In this document: positions 31,689 through 35,875 of the stretch, piece by piece
Position numbering within the stretch: the stretch's first letter is position 1
Layout: each line of letters opens with the position of its first letter
Assembly: GCA_014529385.2 (NCBI GenBank)
Contig: CM043953.1
Coordinates: 86,700,342-86,764,341, forward strand
DNA length: 64,000 bases
Direction: 5' to 3'
Origin: Adiantum capillus-veneris
Taxonomy: Eukaryota > Streptophyta > Polypodiopsida > Polypodiales > Pteridaceae
Made by a program: the position numbers and the translations under genes
The notes under the pieces: generated by a model
Told to the model about the DNA's origin: nothing
What the model saw: the letters and a program-made list of their open reading frames with translations, nothing else
The model's database searches: none

Positions 31689-33930
31689 CGAAGGAAGGTG
31701 AGGCTGAGGTGGAGGGTGGAGCTGAACCTGATCCTGTTGAAGAGGGTCGAAATGGTTCCATGTGGAAACCCATTGCTACTGGCTTGGAGCCTGGCACCCA
31801 CCCTGAGTGCCACGCTAACATGGCGGCCCTTGTCGCGACGTCAACCACGAACCTGCTGCCAGCCCTCCTCTGCCTGAGCCCCAGGCTCGCAGCAGTGGAT
31901 CTGCCAGAGTACCCTATGACTGTTGGGACCTCCTCCGTGGACAAGCCTTCGCAAGATGGCCCATCTGACAACAACAGAACACTGATCCGGGAGGCCCGAA
32001 TACTCCACGCTCTAGCGGAACCAACCACCACTCACCCAAGGTAGTAGAATGACCTTCGAAAGGGTGTGGGTGTCCCGAACCAGAACACGTACTGTGGGAA
32101 TGCCAGCCGCCTTGGCAGCTACAAAGGCTGTTGTGCGAGGTGTCTCCAGGACAGTCCCAATCTCTGAGCCTAAGGTACTCCCTTCTCAGGCCAAGGTAGC
32201 ATACTGAGATGGGCAGGTTTGCCTCCTCGACAAGAACGTCGATAGCTGGATCGAAACCATGGCGCCACTGTCGAAAGTGTGCCCAAACTACTCGGATGGC
32301 CAGGGGGCTCATCGCAATGACCTTGGACGCCATCTCGGAAGTCTCAAACTCTATCTGGTAGTAGCCACGCCCGAGAAGCTGAACGCCGAGGATCTTGCCC
32401 GCCTCTGCTAAAAGGCGGTCCTGAAGGAGATCACGCACCTCTCCTTTGTTGGGTCAGGTGCCGATGATCTTGCAGATGACGGAGCTCGCCTGGAGGCGCT
32501 TCACCTTTGCGGCTAGGCAAGCTTGCTCTGTCGGCAAGAGAGCAAGTCGGATGGTGGGCTCTGCAGGGTCGGGCGAGGGGGCTTCTGGAGAATCCCTCGT
32601 GGGCGGAGTATGAGCCTCCTTTTGTATCTACTGATGTGAGTGCTGATGAAAAGAACCAAACCACTTCCGAGAGAACTCCGACGGTGAAGGACAAGCCCTC
32701 AAGGTTGAGGCGCCAGCAGAAACCGAAGGCACTAGGGGAGGGGGGTTGCGCGAGGAAGAAGCGGGAGGGGGGAGACAGCGAGAGCGCAATGGGCGGGGGG
32801 CGTTGGGGGGGGGGGGGGAGGGAGGCTGGGGCGATGGGCAGGCGGTGTGAGCTGCGCAGGGTGGCGACGAGACAGCAACAGCGAGCGCGTCGTGGCGCTT
32901 ATCGGGAGTTGTGTGTGCTGAATATCTTGGATCACCACAACGTCTCTTACACTAAGTTAATGTTTTTGTTTATTGGCATGCCTTATCTGATAGAAAGGAT
33001 CGTAAACCAATGTAACTAAAAGCCCAAAAATTCCCATTTCGAAACATGCGTGCTTTTTCAATCAAGAACGCCCCATGAGCATGTAATCTCCCTCCAAATT
33101 CAGGAAAAGCCACAATGAGTTTGCCACCAATATCCATAGCAAAATAAAAACGTTCAACTACTTGACAGAACACTAGCCCTGCTTAATTGAGACGTTTCCT
33201 GTCTAAGCTCCAACGTGCCTTGCCTTCTGGGAGCACCTGTATTGTTCTGAATCTCTGTGATTGACGGTAAAAATTTCACCCAAATATTCAAGCCCATGAC
33301 GTTTAAAACAATATAACAATTTAAGCTTTCAAAAGCAAGATCTACTTCAATAGCAGCACCTACATTAGGACAATAAAACCTCGCATCAGTAGCTAAAGTG
33401 TCAGTTGAATGGAAATGGAAATTCTGATGACCATGTAAGCACACTATTGTTCCAAACAGGAAAATAACCGGACTTAAAATCAAGTTCGTTTCATGCCAGT
33501 ATAAACAAAATATATAGAAGGTTGAAGGGAACTGAGAATAGGACCCGGAGATGGTTTCCATCAAAGTTGTAATTATCCCGACCATTAAGAGCATCTTCAG
33601 CATCTCTGGGATCCTCAAACTGAAAAAGAGTAAACTTAGCTCTAGAAACTATCATCCACCATTATGGTGTCCTCCCAAGTAAACTTACCTCAACAAAACA
33701 GTATCCAGGTGGCCGAGGAGGCATCTTCAGATCAATGTCCACAATTGGCCCATACTGCTCAAGAAGACTGAAGAACATCATTAAATAAGAAAATTAATAT
33801 CTTTAAGAAACCAAAAAGAACAGCTCTAGATAGTTTTTAAAACCTTTCGAAACAAGTCTTCAATCTCATGCTCCCTCGTATCTCCCGGCAAATTACCAAC
33901 ATAGAGCGTACAGCTTGAGCGTCTGCTCAT
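66..33930 (-). CDS. SR34-like: SR splicing factor (SRSF1-like plant SR subfamily), 8 visible exons, 3' end outside window
   Basis: Serine/arginine-type pre-mRNA splicing factor expected in the nucleus, binding exonic enhancers and recruiting spliceosome components. Eight exons (33844-33930, 33689-33754, 33545-33619, 24186-24288, 24057-24136, 23929-23986, 201-250, 66-122) join in frame with GT-AG introns and no stop, giving 192 residues. RRM1 has RNP2 LYVGNL (residues 9-14) and RNP1 PGYCFVEF (45-52). A short Gly-rich linker ([11 protein letters not shown]) follows. RRM2 carries SWQDLKD (132-138), the signature of the pseudo-RRM of SRSF1-like proteins, and then [11 protein letters not shown] and KLDDSEFRN. 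The RS domain and stop must lie left of base 66. Introns of 23678 and 9256 bp are packed with transposons; the others are 49-89 bp. The family is certain from motif order; which paralogue (SR30, SR34, SR34a/b) cannot be decided. The continuous frame and good splice sites argue for a working gene. Confidence 0.93.
201..250 (-). CDS. SR34-like: SR gene coding exon 7 (RRM2), 23.7 kb from exon 6
   Basis: 50 bp reading (G)[16 protein letters not shown] in frame with exon 6. Acceptor tgcacgcag and donor GCT/gtaagtaag are excellent. [11 protein letters not shown] is the conserved end of RRM2 strand 3 and helix 2. The next intron (123-200) is 78 bp. Confidence 0.92.
361..1231 (-). pseudogene. Ty3/gypsy gag-protease remnant (Gypsy-0)
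   Basis: Minus-strand fragments in different frames. 995-1231 reads [20 protein letters not shown]-like gag helices; 606-827 has a damaged zinc knuckle (CYQCFETRH with the last ligand missing); 361-558 reads [12 protein letters not shown], an aspartic protease active site in which the usual D-S/T-G-A is DLGA. Order along the minus strand is gag, knuckle, protease, as in gypsy elements. RT and integrase are absent because the fragment stops near SR exon 7. Not functional. Confidence 0.7.
1270..1572 (-). mobile_element. 5' LTR fragment of Gypsy-0
   Basis: Begins tgtaaccagcttggacactc, matching the LTR edge tgtaacagacttggacactc of Gypsy-2 (36960, 42911). It lies just upstream of the Gypsy-0 gag, where a 5' LTR is expected. 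The rest is eroded and interrupted by a GA tract; its outer end merges into the GA tract before Copia-A. Confidence 0.55.
1343..1389. repeat. (GA)n microsatellite
   Basis: About 22 GA units inside the eroded Gypsy-0 LTR. Confidence 0.95.
1573..1620. repeat. (GA)n microsatellite abutting the Copia-A 3' LTR
   Basis: About 24 GA units ending exactly where the Copia-A LTR starts, so a 5-bp target duplication for Copia-A cannot be recognised on this side. Confidence 0.95.
1621..1920 (-). repeat. Copia-A 3' LTR
   Basis: 300 bp, TG...CA on the minus strand (ends ttaacccaaca on plus). Adjacent polypurine tract at 1921. Contains an internal (GA)n run at about 1733-1771, also present and longer in the 5' LTR (5082-5137). 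Confidence 0.85.
1990..2518 (-). pseudogene. Copia-A RNase H fragment
   Basis: Minus strand translates to the end of a copia RT/RNase [41 protein letters not shown], then further RNase H sequence in a shifted frame down to about 1990. At its upstream edge it is fused to integrase sequence ([12 protein letters not shown]) with no RT between. Confidence 0.8.
2519..3780 (-). pseudogene. Copia-A protease and integrase
   Basis: Protease reads [12 protein letters not shown]: the catalytic Asp of DSGA is Tyr here, whereas Copia-C keeps WIVDSGASFHVT. The GAG-pre-integrase region ([20 protein letters not shown]) and integrase core ([17 protein letters not shown]) follow, across several frameshifts. 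The C-terminal integrase motif [14 protein letters not shown] is at about 2600-2650. Confidence 0.8.
3781..4523 (-). pseudogene. Copia-A gag
   Basis: Minus strand from 4454 down gives the capsid-like gag sequence [20 protein letters not shown] and [12 protein letters not shown]. The zinc-knuckle region (about 3880-3910) and the basic tail are in other frames. The beginning is damaged around 4455-4523. Homologous throughout to the gag of Copia-B and Copia-C. Confidence 0.78.
4950..4961 (-). other. Copia-A tRNA-Met primer binding site
   Basis: The minus strand reads TGGTATCAGAGC, complementary to the 3' end of plant initiator tRNA-Met, two bases inside the 5' LTR edge at 4964. Confidence 0.85.
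4964..5244 (-). repeat. Copia-A 5' LTR, truncated
   Basis: Homologous to 1621-1920 from the primer-site edge through the (GA)n run (5082-5137) and the TTTAAAAAATGTGTCC region. The final ~70 bp including the TGTTGGGTTAAAGG terminus are replaced by the tandem array starting at 5245. Confidence 0.82.
5245..8289 (-). repeat. Higher-order tandem array, 660-bp period, derived from a gypsy LTR end plus polypurine tract
   Basis: Five long subunits (about 403 bp, starting 5245, 5905, 6565, 7225, 7885) alternate with four short subunits (about 257 bp, starting 5648, 6308, 6968, 7628). The short form duplicates the edge segment ctttcggtacttc and deletes the middle of the long form. Copies differ by only a few bases. 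On the minus strand each unit holds part of an LTR with TTTAAATA (TATA-like), AATAAA, the LTR edge TGTCCAAGTTAG and the polypurine tract. The last unit continues directly into the 3' internal region of Gypsy-1, so the array is an amplified Gypsy-1 3' LTR end. The recurrent small open frames in it are not genes. Confidence 0.93.
8290..8884 (-). other. Gypsy-1 3' non-coding region
   Basis: Homologous to 37545-38125 of Gypsy-2 (both begin gattacgcctgcaaaa and share the pattern of a sequence ending near a chromodomain). No open frame. Contains no other recognisable feature. Confidence 0.7.
8885..10200 (-). pseudogene. Gypsy-1 integrase tail and chromodomain (split by solo LTR)
   Basis: Integrase C-terminal part at 9981-10166 reads [20 protein letters not shown], then [20 protein letters not shown] (about 9800-9880), linker [10 protein letters not shown], and after the solo LTR the chromodomain remnant [20 protein letters not shown] (8890-8970). 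The chromodomain marks a chromovirus, whose integrase is tethered to modified histones (family knowledge). Stops and frameshifts are present. Confidence 0.8.
9007..9575 (+). mobile_element. Solo LTR of the Gypsy-2 family
   Basis: 569 bp, TGTCACAAACT...GCCTGTGACA, flanked by perfect 5-bp duplications CCTTG (9002-9006 and 9576-9580). Same length as the Gypsy-2 left LTR and shares the ataccgaaaggggtgcc and GGCCCCAAAGACTGG-type core. Inserted in the Gypsy-1 chromodomain opposite to Gypsy-1. Solo form implies LTR-LTR recombination. Confidence 0.9.
10391..10659 (-). pseudogene. Gypsy-1 RNase H/RT fragment, left of Copia-B
   Basis: Homologous to 39840-40085 of Gypsy-2; the minus strand around 10600-10659 gives the TIRNWREL-type sequence that follows the RT palm. 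The matching upstream part resumes at 17375 on the other side of Copia-B. Confidence 0.75.
10665..10971 (+). repeat. Copia-B 5' LTR
   Basis: 307 bp, TGTTGGGTTAAAGG...GCGCTCATCA. Contains two adjacent palindromes: AAAGGTTA/TAACCTTT (10709-10725) and GGCCAAGTTCA/TGAACTTGGCC with a 3-base loop (10726-10750). A ttatataataataaagg stretch near 10770 may be TATA-like or a polyadenylation signal. Confidence 0.93.
10974..10985 (+). other. Copia-B tRNA-Met primer binding site
   Basis: TGGTATCAGAGC, two bases after the LTR. Followed by a ~630-bp leader (10986-11615) in which I see no gene. Confidence 0.92.
11616..12644 (+). pseudogene. Copia-B gag
   Basis: Open frame with the copia gag domain ([40 protein letters not shown]), basic linker and a perfect CCHC zinc knuckle [14 protein letters not shown] (about 12366-12407), ending at TAG 12642-12644. 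The following protease is in the same frame. The first ~70 bases of the open frame are probably leader, since homology to Copia-C gag starts at the RRFDG region. Because Copia-C reads through this position, the TAG is probably a nonsense mutation. Confidence 0.85.
12645..13980 (+). pseudogene. Copia-B protease and integrase
   Basis: Protease [14 protein letters not shown] (Asp kept, DSGA altered to DFGA). GAG-pre-integrase [20 protein letters not shown] begins in a second frame near 13090. Integrase core [18 protein letters not shown] and [21 protein letters not shown] further frameshift near 13650 precedes [20 protein letters not shown] and [20 protein letters not shown]. The frame ends where the solo LTR inserts at 13981. 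Confidence 0.88.
13981..15141 (-). mobile_element. 1.16-kb solo LTR inside Copia-B
   Basis: 1161 bp; on the minus strand TGTCACGTGACAC... to ...GCACCTAACA. Flanks CCGTA (13976-13980) and CCATA (15142-15146) match at 4 of 5. Same family as 26946-28111 (1166 bp) and the LTR at 35985-36269. The interior has a run of ACGCTG/ACGCC motifs (CAGCGTTTT on the LTR strand) every 25-50 bp at 14470-14700. Reads as one LTR with no internal region. Confidence 0.85.
15142..17030 (+). pseudogene. Copia-B reverse transcriptase and RNase H
   Basis: Long frame 15215-16768: RT start [29 protein letters not shown], catalytic [11 protein letters not shown] (about 16065-16100), [20 protein letters not shown], then [20 protein letters not shown] of RNase H. 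Frameshifts near 16695 and 16860 separate the remaining RNase H pieces ([53 protein letters not shown]). Ends VGVT-stop just before the polypurine tract. Confidence 0.9.
17066..17369 (+). repeat. Copia-B 3' LTR
   Basis: 304 bp, nearly identical to 10665-10971; same palindromes at 17127-17151 and just before. Followed by the CCCTC duplication. Confidence 0.93.
17375..18164 (-). pseudogene. Gypsy-1 reverse transcriptase, right of Copia-B
   Basis: 17585-17881 minus reads [20 protein letters not shown] and [20 protein letters not shown], the first half of a gypsy RT palm, homologous to 40143-40661. 17375-17560 matches the sequence after the YVDD box region. 17900-18164 is eroded linker toward protease. 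The continuation lies at 10391-10659. Confidence 0.83.
18165..18966 (-). mobile_element. Solo LTR with telomere-like motif expansion
   Basis: 802 bp, TGTAACAAACTGCTG...TTTGTGACA on the minus strand, with perfect duplications CGAGG (18160-18164, 18967-18971). Same family as 25377-26032 (656 bp). The extra length is largely a block of TTAGGG/TTTAGGG-type units mixed with TTTTTGGCAGAAATTAGGG-like spacers (18636-18855). Confidence 0.9.
18972..19163 (-). pseudogene. Gypsy-1 protease C-terminal half
   Basis: Reads [20 protein letters not shown] then [12 protein letters not shown], the conserved CDVLLGxPW end of gypsy proteases followed by the V-D-W/Y strand. Gypsy-2 has the equivalent at about 40910-40985. 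Confidence 0.78.
19337..19659 (-). pseudogene. Gypsy-1 gag zinc knuckle
   Basis: Minus strand reads [20 protein letters not shown] then [11 protein letters not shown]: a CCHC-type knuckle with one extra residue between His and the last Cys. Gypsy-2 has CFGCGEHGHISAKC in the same place (~41345-41400). Confidence 0.78.
19660..20545 (+). mobile_element. Variant LTR of the 1.16-kb family with internal duplication and unusual flanks
   Basis: Starts TGTCACATGCACATCTAA and ends CTGCACATAACA like the 26946-28111 LTR, but the middle is deleted and 20031-20285 is tandemly duplicated as 20286-20540 (~255 bp, roughly 90 percent alike). The host sequence GGGTAAGTCAAAGAGCCG is present on both sides (from about 19639 and 20549), a flanking repeat of ~22 bp rather than 5 bp. 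Confidence 0.75.
20546..21120 (-). pseudogene. Gypsy-1 gag core
   Basis: 20687-20890 reads [20 protein letters not shown] then [18 protein letters not shown], matching the Gypsy-2 gag (KWLKFKKLFISSWLTQEYER). 20890-21120 continues upstream in other frames ([17 protein letters not shown]). The gag N-terminus is absent. Confidence 0.78.
21208..21222 (-). other. Degenerate Gypsy-1 primer binding site
   Basis: Plus strand ctctgatgtagaac resembles the reverse complement of the tRNA-Met site gctctgatacca and lies where gag homology ends. Weak on its own. Confidence 0.4.
21223..21932. other. Unassigned LTR-like sequence with GA tract and AACGCTAGGG motifs
   Basis: Contains (GA)n at 21304-21339 and several AAACGCTAGGG/AAATGCTAGGG motifs (21700-21805), reminiscent of the ACGCT motif cluster in the 1.16-kb LTR family. 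A ccgtataaatgc stretch lies near 21680. I found no terminal duplication and no coding sequence. Confidence 0.4.
21933..22280 (-). mobile_element. Gypsy-family LTR fragment
   Basis: Begins tgtaatagacttggacactc like the Gypsy-2 LTR edge, then tggccccaaggaatggctcc, ctttcgttatttctttatta and ttataggcccttggcc, the LTR core order. It may be the Gypsy-1 5' LTR displaced by the 0.7-kb unassigned block, or a separate insertion. Outer edge not identified. Confidence 0.65.
22281..23295. other. Unassigned sequence upstream of a primer site
   Basis: No convincing coding signal. Contains the repeated phrase cgctacgatg with gcccacat/gcacacat (22560-22630). Because it ends at a tRNA-Met-type primer site, the right part (from about 22640) is probably a plus-strand LTR, but its terminus does not show a clear TG...CA. 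Confidence 0.35.
23296..23640 (+). mobile_element. tRNA-Met-type primer site and short leader/gag remnant
   Basis: TGGTATCAGAGC at about 23295-23306 on the plus strand, followed by an open frame 23317-23616 ([20 protein letters not shown]). Not recognised as a known gag, although its place after a primer site suggests the start of a truncated LTR element. Confidence 0.45.
23929..23986 (-). CDS. SR34-like: SR gene coding exon 6 (RRM2)
   Basis: 19 codons plus one base: [19 protein letters not shown] followed by a split Gly codon. Acceptor aatttgtag. Donor GAG/gtatgattta opens the 23678-bp intron. The remaining base of the split codon pairs with the two bases that begin the exon at 201-250, restoring Gly in frame, which confirms the long-range join. 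Confidence 0.93.
24057..24136 (-). CDS. SR34-like: SR gene coding exon 5 (start of RRM2, SWQDLK)
   Basis: Two bases plus 26 codons, [20 protein letters not shown] then SWQDLK. The SWQDLKD heptapeptide is the RNA-contacting helix of the pseudo-RRM in SRSF1-type proteins (family knowledge). Acceptor atttagcag and donor AAG/gtattggtat flank it; the downstream intron is 70 bp (23987-24056). Confidence 0.93.
24137..24185 (-). other. 49-bp SR-gene intron
   Basis: gtttgttaat...atttagcag, AT-rich, between exons 4 and 5. Shorter than most plant introns, but needed to keep the RRM frame. Confidence 0.85.
24186..24288 (-). CDS. SR34-like: SR gene coding exon 4 (end of RRM1, Gly-rich linker)
   Basis: 34 codons plus one base, from [14 protein letters not shown] through a Ser/His/Asn-rich linker to [15 protein letters not shown]-like sequence at the end of RRM1 is diagnostic of the family. 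Acceptor catgctgcag closes the 9.3-kb intron; donor GAG/gtttgttaat opens a 49-bp intron. Confidence 0.92.
24566..25376 (-). pseudogene. LINE ORF2 C-terminus and 3'UTR
   Basis: Minus strand, joined across the MITE, gives a C-terminal extension ([40 protein letters not shown]) and then non-coding sequence to the A-rich tail. Confidence 0.65.
24787..25153. mobile_element. hAT-like MITE, 367 bp
   Basis: Terminal inverted repeats CAGTGTAATAGGGAATGG (left) and CATAGTTACCCGGAACGG (reverse of right), with 8-bp flanks CGCCAAAG (24779-24786) and CACCAAAG (25154-25161), 7 of 8 matching. The inside is rich in GTTCC/GGAAC words. No transposase. Related at the ends to the 174-bp element at 49745-49918. 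It splits the LINE. Confidence 0.82.
25377..26032 (+). mobile_element. Solo LTR, 656 bp
   Basis: TGTAACAAACTGCTGACG...CGTCTTATGACA, with perfect duplications CTCTC (25372-25376 and 26033-26037). Contains TTTAAATATGAGG (TATA-like) near 25770 and AATATAAAGAAATACCGAAAGG (start shown) downstream. Same family as 18165-18966 and 43839-44425. Inserted into the LINE 3' part. Confidence 0.92.
26038..26945 (-). pseudogene. LINE zf-RVT domain
   Basis: 26088-26435 minus reads [40 protein letters not shown] and [11 protein letters not shown]: the zf-RVT pattern (C-x2-C, H-x3-C, then QxVW) that follows the RT of plant LINEs. 26440-26945 is the preceding linker in broken frames. Confidence 0.82.
26946..28111 (+). 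mobile_element. 1.16-kb solo LTR in the LINE
   Basis: 1166 bp, TGTCAAGTGCACATC...CTGCACCTTACA, with flanks TTGCA (26941-26945) and CTGCA (28112-28116), 4 of 5 matching. Carries at least eight AGCGTTTT-type motifs between 27350 and 27800, a C run at 27336 and a tatataag stretch near 27250. Confidence 0.88.
28112..28533 (-). pseudogene. LINE RT C-terminal part (left of hAT MITE)
   Basis: The minus strand continues the post-RT region in broken frames ([20 protein letters not shown]). Connects through the MITE to 29091-29690. Confidence 0.55.
28542..29090. mobile_element. hAT-like MITE, 549 bp, perfect 8-bp duplication
   Basis: Terminal inverted repeats beginning CAGTGTGACAT on both sides; perfect 8-bp duplications CTGTGCTG (28534-28541, 29091-29098). 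The subterminal zones are full of GTTTCG/CGAAAC and TGAAACG words in both orientations (28555-28640 and 28985-29075). No transposase. 8-bp duplication and CAGTG-type ends fit hAT. Confidence 0.92.
29099..29690 (-). pseudogene. LINE reverse transcriptase
   Basis: The minus strand carries the region after the RT catalytic box ([40 protein letters not shown]), thumb sequence ([20 protein letters not shown]) and [20 protein letters not shown], typical of plant L1 elements. The box itself is damaged (FADD expected around 29625) and a stop lies near 29545. Confidence 0.85.
29691..30760 (-). other. Unassigned part of the LINE interval
   Basis: Should hold the endonuclease and first half of RT, but I cannot align it to those domains. 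Open frames on both strands (29949-30323, 30299-30589 minus; 30306-30593 plus) are not recognised. Either a strongly decayed ORF2 or another insertion whose edges I could not find. Confidence 0.4.
30761..30813 (-). pseudogene. LINE endonuclease start
   Basis: An ATG at 30813 on the minus strand opens [18 protein letters not shown] then a stop. The S-W-N-x-x-G-L-G motif is the start of L1 APE-type endonucleases. Lies between ORF1 and RT as expected. Confidence 0.7.
30900..32700 (-). pseudogene. LINE ORF1 (nucleic-acid-binding, DUF4283-like)
   Basis: 31914-32438 minus reads [20 protein letters not shown], then a DUF4283-like fold and a zinc knuckle [17 protein letters not shown]. The 5' part (32431-32694) and 3' part (31165-31476, 30934-31143) are in other frames. 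Two long G runs (31657-31688 and 32796-32820, the latter near the LINE 5' end) break continuity. ORF1 proteins coat LINE RNA. Confidence 0.72.
32959..33544 (-). other. Ancestral SR intron sequence, right part
   Basis: AT-rich, with no repeat, coding or RNA-gene signal that I can see. Begins after the LINE target duplication. Confidence 0.6.
33545..33619 (-). CDS. SR34-like: SR gene coding exon 3 (end of RRM1)
   Basis: 25 codons, phase 0, reading [20 protein letters not shown] and then GNHLR, the third strand and second helix of RRM1. Acceptor ctctttttcag is strong. The donor CGG/gtcctattct is a weak GT donor and opens the 9256-bp LINE-filled intron, so splicing here may be inefficient. Confidence 0.92.
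33689..33754 (-). CDS. SR34-like: SR gene coding exon 2 (RRM1 RNP1)
   Basis: 22 codons, phase 0 at both ends, from [10 protein letters not shown] to GYCFVE. Acceptor cttgagcag and donor GAG/gtaagtttac are close to plant consensus. It contains most of RNP1. The 89-bp intron upstream (33755-33843) and 69-bp intron downstream (33620-33688) are of ordinary plant size and free of repeats. Confidence 0.93.
33844..33930 (-). CDS. SR34-like: SR gene coding exon 1 (start codon, RRM1 RNP2)
   Basis: Encodes 29 residues beginning [17 protein letters not shown] and ending DLFRK. The start is the only ATG before the conserved RRM beginning and matches the usual N-terminus of the family (Met, Ser/Arg, then TLYVGNLP). 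The donor on the minus strand reads AAG/gttttaaaaa. The next exon continues with YGPIVDID, the expected RRM1 sequence. Confidence 0.93.
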
Positions 33931-33950
33931 ATTCACTGCAGGTAAAAAAA
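33931..33950 (-). other. Probable 5'UTR splice acceptor of the SR gene
   Basis: Reading on the minus strand, a pyrimidine tract leads into acctgcag five bases before the start codon. Plant SR genes often have a 5'UTR intron. If used, the first non-coding exon and the promoter lie to the right of 33950, possibly beyond the repeats at 34-36 kb. No TATA box or first exon could be assigned. Confidence 0.45.
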
Positions 33951-34469
33951 GGGCATGTTAGCATGGACATTGACGTTATAAACCAATTATCTGTGAAAAA
34001 ACACCTTGAATTAAAATGAGCTCTGTAGGATAAGTGCACTTTTTAAAGTAGATGCCAGGAGACAACCTTAAACATGCTACTCCTCCCTAATCTCTCCTAC
34101 AACTTCATGACTCAATTGCATATCTTGATTTGAATATCAGTAGCACCATTTAAAGGTTCCCCTGACTCAGCAACGCCACACTCTTCTTTAAATGAGCAAG
34201 TCTCTTAGTCTCTTCCCTCAACAACTAGATTGCCTGGAACATCAGCAAAGGAGATAAATTTCACAACCTAATATGCACTCCTTCATGCCTTTAGCCAATA
34301 GAAAGTGCCACTTTAACTGAAAAAAGCAGTGCCACATCAGTAAGGCAACACGAACAGTATGAGGGCAAAGCCAAAAGCATCCCCTTGCACCAATCAACTG
34401 AAACTGCAGCCAGATCGGGCTAATTTTTGAAGCTATGTTTTCTGGAAGTTTATGCTTTTTCAGAAAATG
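33951..34469. other. Upstream or 5'UTR-intron sequence of the SR gene
   Basis: AT-rich, unique-looking. No coding signal. May hold a first non-coding exon or promoter, which I could not pinpoint. Confidence 0.4.
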
Positions 34470-34584
34470 CTTTTGGAGCCTATAAAAGAGGCCATAGGTT
34501 GTACTTTGATCTCATTTCAAAAGGGGCTTTTGGAGCCTATAAAAGAGGCCATAGGTTGTACTTAAATCGCACTTCAAAAGAATG
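34470..34584 (+). repeat. 56-bp tandem duplication carrying TATAAAAG
   Basis: Two copies of gcttttggagcctataaaag followed by aggccataggttgtactt (starting about 34470 and 34526). Each has a consensus TATAAAAG on the plus strand, i.e. pointing away from the SR gene. Confidence 0.8.
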
Positions 34585-34754
34585 TCTTTTGAAAAGTCAC
34601 AAGCATTCACGCGCTCAGAAAATTCTTGTGATTCACGGTAAATCATACAGTATGCGCTTCAGAATGAAATGAGTTACTTAAAAACTAAAATGCCCTGCCA
34701 TTTATGTTTTTGTTATCAACAAAATACTAAAAAATAAAACAGCTGTGTAAAAAA

Positions 34755-34862
<108 letters not shown>

Positions 34863-35365
34863 CCTGATGAGAGGAGAGGCTAGCCAGCCTCAGAGACGGA
34901 TCAGACTTCTTTAGAGTGGACACTCGGCAGCCAGAGGTGCAGCTACCACAGCAGAGCTCACATTCTCCTCACACAAGAGGCACGTTGATCGATCGAGCGA
35001 CCGAGCTAGGGAGATCTAGACGCCCACGACTACGTAGAACTACACAGCATCAACGGAGGCTGCATCAGAGGATTCACATGCACTACACCCAGTCATACTA
35101 TTGACCATGGAGGAGATTGATGAGATCCGCCAACGGCCGACGATGGATCTCAGATAATTTAGCTCTGTTGAGGATTGTACATCCTGCTCATCTTCTCTCA
35201 CCCATTATATTCCCACAGGCACACCCACATTGTGTTGTATTAGGCTTTAGCCCCCAGTCACTACGTTCACACCCCCCCTACTCATATCCTACACAGTTCC
35301 AGCTAGCTGCTTAGTTCACATCTAGCAGTTAAGATTTTAGTTTTTCACTTTACTTCATTTTAATT
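34863..35365. other. Unassigned sequence
   Basis: Short open frames, none recognised. Sequence such as gatctagacgcccacgacta is not obviously repeated elsewhere in the window. Confidence 0.35.
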
Positions 35366-35461
35366 TTGTACCCAAACATTGTATTAGATCCACCAAGATT
35401 GTATCAGTTTGGTCTCATAGGTCATTTTGGCCATTTGAAGACATTTAACATAACATTTCAT

Positions 35462-35511
<50 letters not shown>

Positions 35512-35640
35512 CTGTATTTTTGTTCTAGTCTTTTTGTACCCAGACATGGCATCAGATTCACACTTTTGTAACAGTTTGGTCTCATAGGTCATTTTGGCCT
35601 TTTGAAGACGTTAATATAACATTTCATTTCATTTCTCTCT
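35366..35640 (+). repeat. Imperfect tandem duplication around a (CT)n tract
   Basis: tttggtctcataggtcattt with its surroundings occurs near 35408 and 35575, each copy followed by gaagac, acatttcat and a CT-rich run; the first CT run (35465-35507) is long. Period about 165 bp. Confidence 0.75.
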
Positions 35641-35649
35641 CTTTTCTTG

Positions 35650-35875
35650 GAGGGGAGGGGGGGAGGTTGTATTCTACCTGAAACAACTTCAACCACAACT
35701 TCATAGACACATCTTTTACGTTTCTAAATAACTCAGGATGGAATGCAAATGAAAAATGTGACGAAGTGCCAAACTTTTCAACAAAAACTTGCAGAAAATG
35801 CGATAGCTTCTCTTTTCTACCTAAGACAATCAACTTTGGCAGACCACAAAGGGAATACCAATGCTTGATGGACAA
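35650..35875 (-). pseudogene. Ty3/gypsy integrase fragment
   Basis: The minus strand reads CGLPKLIVLGRKEKLSHFLQ then FVEKFGTSSHFSFAFHPE, the GLPxxIVSDR...FSTAFHPQ core of gypsy integrases with the catalytic Asp of SDRD lost. No partner domains nearby. Confidence 0.7.

Larger units (their letters stand above)
24565..32942 (-). mobile_element. L1-type LINE with perfect 16-bp target-site duplication
   Basis: Flanked by TCTCTTACACTAAGTT at 24549-24564 and 32943-32958. The minus strand ends in an A-rich tail (cttttttttcc on plus, 24564-24575). 5' to 3': ORF1 with DUF4283-like domain and zinc knuckle, endonuclease start, RT, zf-RVT, 3'UTR. Nested inside are MITE 24787-25153, solo LTR 25377-26032, solo LTR 26946-28111 and MITE 28542-29090; removing them leaves about 5.6 kb, a normal plant L1 length. 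Stops and frameshifts throughout. Confidence 0.93.
24289..33544 (-). other. 9.3-kb SR-gene intron (exon 3 to exon 4) built around one LINE
   Basis: Bounded by donor gtcctattct and acceptor catgctgcag. Removing the LINE at 24565-32942 with one copy of its target duplication leaves about 860 bp of ancestral intron (24289-24564 and 32959-33544) in which I see no repeats or coding signal. Confidence 0.88.

Noticed and set aside
31507-32044. Pro-rich and Gly-rich open frames on both strands
   Set aside because: They result from GC-rich LINE ORF1 sequence and a G homopolymer; the supported frame is the DUF4283-like one on the minus strand.
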